Source: Pseudarthrobacter raffinosi (GTDB lineage Bacteria; Actinomycetota; Actinomycetes; Actinomycetales; Micrococcaceae). Taken from it: a stretch of 64,000 nucleotides of DNA. Made by a program: the position numbers and the translations under genes. Of this stretch, positions 60,450 to 64,000 are shown piece after piece (the stretch's first letter is position 1; every line of letters begins with the position of its first letter). The stretch covers positions 1 through 64,000 of the forward strand of contig NZ_JAMXBH010000003.1 in the NCBI RefSeq assembly GCF_023913735.1, read 5' to 3'. The notes beneath the pieces are model-generated. The model was given only the letters and a program-made list of their open reading frames with translations. It was not told the DNA's origin and ran no database searches.

Positions 60450-61283
60450 CTAAATGCACGAGTGGTCGTAGTCGAAGCCCCTGGAGACGAACTGGGTCAG
60501 GGTGACTGTGCCGCCGGGGGTTAGCGGCGCATTCGAGCAGTTGGCCGTGGCTCCGAAGGCCGTGCGGGCGCCTGCCAGCCAGCTGGGCAGGGCATAAAGG
60601 TTGCTGGAGTTGCTGACGGTGCCCACGATCTGTCCCCATTGATAGGCCGAGGAGTAGATGCCGACGTCGGCGCCGATGCTGTGAAATAAGTCGGTCATAC
60701 CTTCCAGGACGGCACGGTTGGCACTCTTGTCGAGGGACCAGCTGTTGCCTGTTTCAACATCGAGCCACCACAGGTAGTCCGAGGGGCTGCTGATGCCGCG
60801 GATGTAGGCGTCGTCGTAGGCCTTGGCGTAGCCGTACATGTATGCGCACGCCGGGGCAACGTCCTTGTCCTTGCAGGTGCCGTAGGGGTTGGATACAGCT
60901 TGGGCTGCGGGGTAGTTGTTACTGGTGGGCCACCAGGAGCCAGCGTGCCCCGGGTTGGCGGTGTTGACGTAAAGGGCCACGGACGGCTGGTCGGTCGGGT
61001 TCACCGTGATGGCTTTGGCCCAGCGGAGCAGTTCGGCGAGGCAGGGGTTAGTGGTGCTGGCCAGGCCATTGTTGACGCCCACGATCCCGAAAGCTGAAGC
61101 GGCGGGAAGCGCCTTGTTGCACTGAGGCCACGAGACATCGTTACCCAGTGCTTGCTCGGCGCCCTCGCCCGGTGAAGGGGCGGCCACGGACGCCGGCGCC
61201 ACGATAAGCCCGCAAAGGGCCATAAGCAGGCACAAGATGGCACACGCTAAAGCACGGGATGCTGTAGCCGCATTCCCATACAT
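60450..61283 (-). CDS. Secreted protein, possibly GH25/DUF1906-like TIM barrel
   Basis: A 277-residue exported protein. Start ATG 61283 is backed by an AGGAGG site; an upstream frame without such a site is rejected. The signal peptide covers about residues 1-34 and ends VAAP. The mature part begins NDVSWPQCN (residues about 50-58), and goes on with FGIVGVNNGLASTTNPCLAE, ALYVNTANPG, CAYMYGYAKAYDDAYI, WWLDVETGNSW and GADVGIYSSAYQWG. The D-V-E and D-V-S patterns resemble lysozyme-like GH25 and DUF1906 proteins. Six or more cysteines suggest disulphides. Enzymatic activity is unproven. Confidence 0.78.
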   Translation of the reverse strand: MYGNAATASRALACAILCLLMALCGLIVAPASVAAPSPGEGAEQALGNDVSWPQCNKALPAASAFGIVGVNNGLASTTNPCLAELLRWAKAITVNPTDQPSVALYVNTANPGHAGSWWPTSNNYPAAQAVSNPYGTCKDKDVAPACAYMYGYAKAYDDAYIRGISSPSDYLWWLDVETGNSWSLDKSANRAVLEGMTDLFHSIGADVGIYSSAYQWGQIVGTVSNSSNLYALPSWLAGARTAFGATANCSNAPLTPGGTVTLTQFVSRGFDYDHSCI

Positions 61284-61472
61284 GGCAGGCCTCCTGCAGG
61301 GCATTCTTCCGTTATCGGGTGAACCCGATGTTTCAGTCTCCCGCCGAGCGAGTGGCTGGTCAAGGACAATCATCAAGGAGCTGCTATCTCATGAATCGGG
61401 TATTTGCTGGGATTTCAGGCGCCACTCCGATTCGCATCCCATAAAATAGCTCATTTGTGATATTTTTTTGTT

Positions 61473-62996
61473 ATGACTCAGGAAACTGCCGAGCACATCG
61501 CCGCCACGCTCAAGGATGCCCGGACCGAGAAGGGCTGGACCCAAGGCCAGCTCGCCGCCGCGCTGGGAACCAGCCAAAGCGCCGTCGCCCGGATGGAACA
61601 GGGCAAGCAGAACCTCAGCCTCAAGATGATCCAGCGGCTCGAAACGATCTTCGACCGCAGCATCGTCAAAGTAGGCAAACCGCAGATGACGCACCTGCGG
61701 ATCGAAGGCGGCCGCACCTTGTCCGGTGCGGTGGATGTCAACAGCAGTAAGAACGCCGGTGTGGCGCTGCTGTGCGCCAGCCTGATCAACCGCGGCACCA
61801 CGGTCCTGCGCCGGCTCGCCCGGATCGAAGAGGTCAACCGGATCGTGGAGGTCCTGACCAGCATCGGCGTCGAATGCACGTGGCTCAACGACACCGACCT
61901 CCAGCTCCGCCGCCCCGCCGTCCTGGACCTTGAAGCCATGGATGTGGACGCGGCGCGCCGCACGCGCAGCGTGATCATGCTCCTGGGCCCGCTCCTGGAC
62001 GAATCCGCGGAATACCGCTTGCCTTATGCCGGCGGTTGCGATCTAGGTACCCGCACCGTGGAGCCCCACATGCAGGCGTTGCGCCAGTTCGGGCTCTCCG
62101 TGGAAGCCACTGCCGGTTTCTACGCCGTGCAGGCTCCGCCGCCGGACACTCACGACCGGTCCTTTGTGTTGACCGAGCGCGGGGACACTGTCACCGAGAA
62201 CGCGATCATGGCAGCGGCGCACCGCCGTGGCACCACCGTCATCCGCAACGCCAGCCCCAACTACATGGTCCAGGACCTCTGCTTCTACCTCGAGATGCTG
62301 GGCGTGAAGATCGACGGCGTGGGCACCACCACACTGAAGATCACCGGGCAGCCGCTCATCGACGTCGACATTGAGTATTTCCCGTCCGAGGACCCCATTG
62401 AGGCCATGAGCCTTATCACCGCCGGGATCGTCACCAACTCAGAGGTGACCATCCGCCGCGTGCCCATCGAGTTCATGGAGATCGAACTGGCCACGCTGGA
62501 GCAGATGGGCCAGCAGCTGGAGATTTCCGGCGAGTACGTGGCGCGCAACGGCCGCACCCGGCTGGTGGACGTGACCACCAAGCCGTCCGAGCTGCGGGCG
62601 CCGGAGGACAAGATCCACCCGATGCCGTTCCCGGGCCTGAACATCGACAACCTGCCGTTTTTCGCGGTCATCGCCGCCAACGCCGACGGCCAGACCATGA
62701 TCCACGACTGGGTCTACGAGAACCGGGCCATCTACCTCACCGAACTCAACCGGCTCGGCGCCCAGGTGCAACTGCTGGACCCGCACCGGATCTACGTCAA
62801 CGGCCCCACGAAGTGGCGGGCCGCCGAGGTGGGCTGCCCGCCGGCGCTCCGCCCCGCCGCCTGCCTTTTGCTGGCCATGCTCGCGGCGCGGGGTGTTTCG
62901 GAGCTGCGGAATATCTACGTGATCGAGCGCGGCTACGAAGACCTGGCGGAACGGCTCAACACCATCGGCGCCAAGGTGGAGTACTTCCAGGACTAA
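61473..62996 (+). CDS. HTH (XRE)-MurA-like fusion
   Basis: A 507-residue protein. Residues 1-65 are an XRE helix-turn-helix (LKDARTEKGWTQGQLAAALGTSQSAVARMEQGKQNLSL). Residues 72-507 match UDP-N-acetylglucosamine 1-carboxyvinyltransferase (MurA) in its EPSP-synthase-like fold. K93-N94 in NSSKNAG, active-site C189 in AGGCDLGTRTVEPH and the aspartate in PFPGLNIDN appear conserved, so it may be active. MurA makes UDP-GlcNAc-enolpyruvate for peptidoglycan. A free-standing HTH in front suggests DNA-binding or regulated activity. The promoter region (61440-61472) is strikingly A/T-rich. An internal ATG (61686) would start the MurA part alone. Confidence 0.9.
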   Translation: MTQETAEHIAATLKDARTEKGWTQGQLAAALGTSQSAVARMEQGKQNLSLKMIQRLETIFDRSIVKVGKPQMTHLRIEGGRTLSGAVDVNSSKNAGVALLCASLINRGTTVLRRLARIEEVNRIVEVLTSIGVECTWLNDTDLQLRRPAVLDLEAMDVDAARRTRSVIMLLGPLLDESAEYRLPYAGGCDLGTRTVEPHMQALRQFGLSVEATAGFYAVQAPPPDTHDRSFVLTERGDTVTENAIMAAAHRRGTTVIRNASPNYMVQDLCFYLEMLGVKIDGVGTTTLKITGQPLIDVDIEYFPSEDPIEAMSLITAGIVTNSEVTIRRVPIEFMEIELATLEQMGQQLEISGEYVARNGRTRLVDVTTKPSELRAPEDKIHPMPFPGLNIDNLPFFAVIAANADGQTMIHDWVYENRAIYLTELNRLGAQVQLLDPHRIYVNGPTKWRAAEVGCPPALRPAACLLLAMLAARGVSELRNIYVIERGYEDLAERLNTIGAKVEYFQD

Positions 62997-62997
62997 C

Positions 62998-63089
62998 GCG
63001 AACGTACACTTGCGGCCCTCCGCCTGGCGCGAACTGGCAGATAACGACCCCCAGAGGCGGATTTGAGCGCTTTATCTGCCGGTTCGCGC
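62998..63089. repeat. R2 composite palindrome after the HTH-MurA gene
   Basis: CGCGAACGTACACTTGCGGCCC (start 62998) is the CACTT-type half. A full palindrome of the other type follows: 63027-63044 (GCGCGAACTGGCAGATAA) pairs with 63072-63089 (TTATCTGCCGGTTCGCGC), one mismatch. It begins two bases after the stop codon and could terminate transcription. The same pair of elements occurs at 47944-48039. Confidence 0.82.
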
Positions 63090-63147
63090 TTCGTCATGAT
63101 CGGCAGTAACCGGGTCAACCTGGCGGGCGTTGCAGCACAATATAAGA

Positions 63148-64000
63148 ATGCGTACATTCGGCGTCGAGGAAGAGCTCCTGATCGTTGATCCGGACACGGG
63201 GGAGCCGCTTGCCCTCGCGGATGCGATGTTGGCTGGCCGCCGGATGGCAGCCGACGACGCCCCGGAACGTCCCTATGCGCTGGCAGCCAAGGAAAAAACC
63301 GCTCACGACGACTGGACTGGCCTGACTGCCGAGCTGAAGCTTGAGCAGATCGAGACCCAGACCCGTCCCTGCCTCGAGTACGCAGAACTGCTGCAGCAGA
63401 TCCGGGCCGGCCGGCTGCTGGCGGACCAGGCGGCCATCAAGAACGGTGCCAGGGTCGCTGCGCTGGCCACTTCTCCGTTTGGCCTTGCGAGCCACACCAC
63501 TCCGGACGCCCGCTATGCCCGGATGCTGGAACGCTTCGGCCTGACCGCGCAGGAGCAGCTGACCTGCGGCTTCCACGTCCACACGTTCATCGAATCCAAG
63601 GACGAGGGCGTGGCAGTGCTGGACAGGATCCGGGACAAGCTGGCAGTGCTCACGGCAGTGAGCGCAAATTCGCCGTTCTGGAACGGGATGCCCACAGGGT
63701 TCGAGAGCTACCGAACCCAGGCCTGGAACCGCTGGCCTATGTCCGGCCCTTCGGCCATTTTCAGCACGTACTCCGCATATCGGAGGGTGGTCACGCGTCT
63801 GCTGGACAGTGGCGTGCTGCTGGATGAAGGCATGATCTACTTTGACGCCCGACTGTCCCGGAACCACCCCACGGTTGAGGTCCGGGTGGCCGACGTTTGC
63901 CTCCGCGCCGAGGACGCTGCCCTGATCGCGGTGCTGGTGCGGGCCTTGGTCGAATCGGCCAGCCGTGAATGGCGCGACGGCGTGGAGCCGGCGCCGGTGC
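63148..64000 (+). CDS. Carboxylate-amine ligase (glutamate-cysteine ligase type 2), 3' end beyond window
   Basis: An ATG at 63148 opens [21 protein letters not shown], the N-terminus of the YbdK/GCS2 family. The frame is open to the window end (284 residues), so it is partial. Motifs seen are [18 protein letters not shown] (metal/ATP region), [25 protein letters not shown] (conserved H-V-H), SANSPFWNG and [18 protein letters not shown]. Family members ligate glutamate with cysteine or other amines. The ribosome site is weak (ATAAGA). Confidence 0.92.
   Translation, partial: MRTFGVEEELLIVDPDTGEPLALADAMLAGRRMAADDAPERPYALAAKEKTAHDDWTGLTAELKLEQIETQTRPCLEYAELLQQIRAGRLLADQAAIKNGARVAALATSPFGLASHTTPDARYARMLERFGLTAQEQLTCGFHVHTFIESKDEGVAVLDRIRDKLAVLTAVSANSPFWNGMPTGFESYRTQAWNRWPMSGPSAIFSTYSAYRRVVTRLLDSGVLLDEGMIYFDARLSRNHPTVEVRVADVCLRAEDAALIAVLVRALVESASREWRDGVEPAPV

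Overview
The window is high-GC chromosomal DNA from an actinobacterium. It is most likely an Arthrobacter/Pseudarthrobacter-type member of the Micrococcaceae. The clues are strong G/C third-position bias, GTG/TTG starts, an Mtb-like dCTP deaminase, an Mrp antiporter with MrpA fused to MrpB, a long PutA, and Arthrobacter-style intergenic palindromes. I see no phage, insertion sequence, CRISPR array or rRNA operon. One tRNA (Gly, CCC) is present.

Layout. 0-8 kb: HU protein, a CopD-CtaG membrane fusion coupled to a thioredoxin-NHL protein, a secreted/membrane-anchored unknown, and a DUF853 (HerA-like) ATPase. 8-10 kb: a gene graveyard with a frameshifted GNAT, the C-terminal stub of an FAD/NAD(P)-binding protein, and a truncated, multiply shifted NtaA/SnaA-type flavin monooxygenase. 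10-15.6 kb: a choline-to-glycine-betaine cassette (permease, betA, betB, betI) with a double TTGAAC-N4-GTTCAA operator; a second monooxygenase relic lies on its far side. 15.7-18.5 kb: GNAT, an orphan amino-acid-type binding lipoprotein, and an LLM oxidoreductase. 18.7-29.2 kb: a LacI-controlled carbohydrate locus (operator, regulator, binding protein, two permeases, GH130 enzyme, large secreted protein of unknown function), followed by a trehalose-phosphatase-like/GH15 fusion whose HAD catalytic aspartates are missing. 29.4-41.7 kb: AEC transporter, panD, LysR with a divergent amino-acid permease, putA, a zinc-ribbon protein, LysR with a divergent MFS exporter, and an N5-(carboxyethyl)ornithine synthase-like dehydrogenase coupled to a 45-residue basic protein. 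41.8-46.2 kb: tRNA-Gly, SRPBCC protein, CAP/FG-GAP secreted protein, dcd, and a frameshifted DUF559-type gene bracketed by two copies of a 65-bp palindrome. 46.2-56.1 kb: cation and pH homeostasis (KhtTU-like K+/H+ antiporter pair, MFS protein, complete mrpA(B)CDEFG operon). 56.2-60.4 kb: DUF4235, a UPF0303-like protein, and a TPP riboswitch upstream of ykoEDC-type ECF transport. 60.4-64 kb: a secreted unknown, an HTH-MurA fusion, and a 3'-truncated carboxylate-amine ligase.

Functionally the window is a chain of nutrient and osmolyte modules (choline/betaine, oligosaccharide, proline, thiamine precursor, Na+/K+/H+). Each has its own regulator or visible control site. The most unusual material is non-coding: four families of palindromic or periodic intergenic repeats. 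The most unusual proteins are domain fusions (CopD-CtaG, HAD-GH15, HTH-MurA) and the unknown secreted protein of the GH130 locus. All functional calls rest on reading motifs and gene order by eye; no database search was run.
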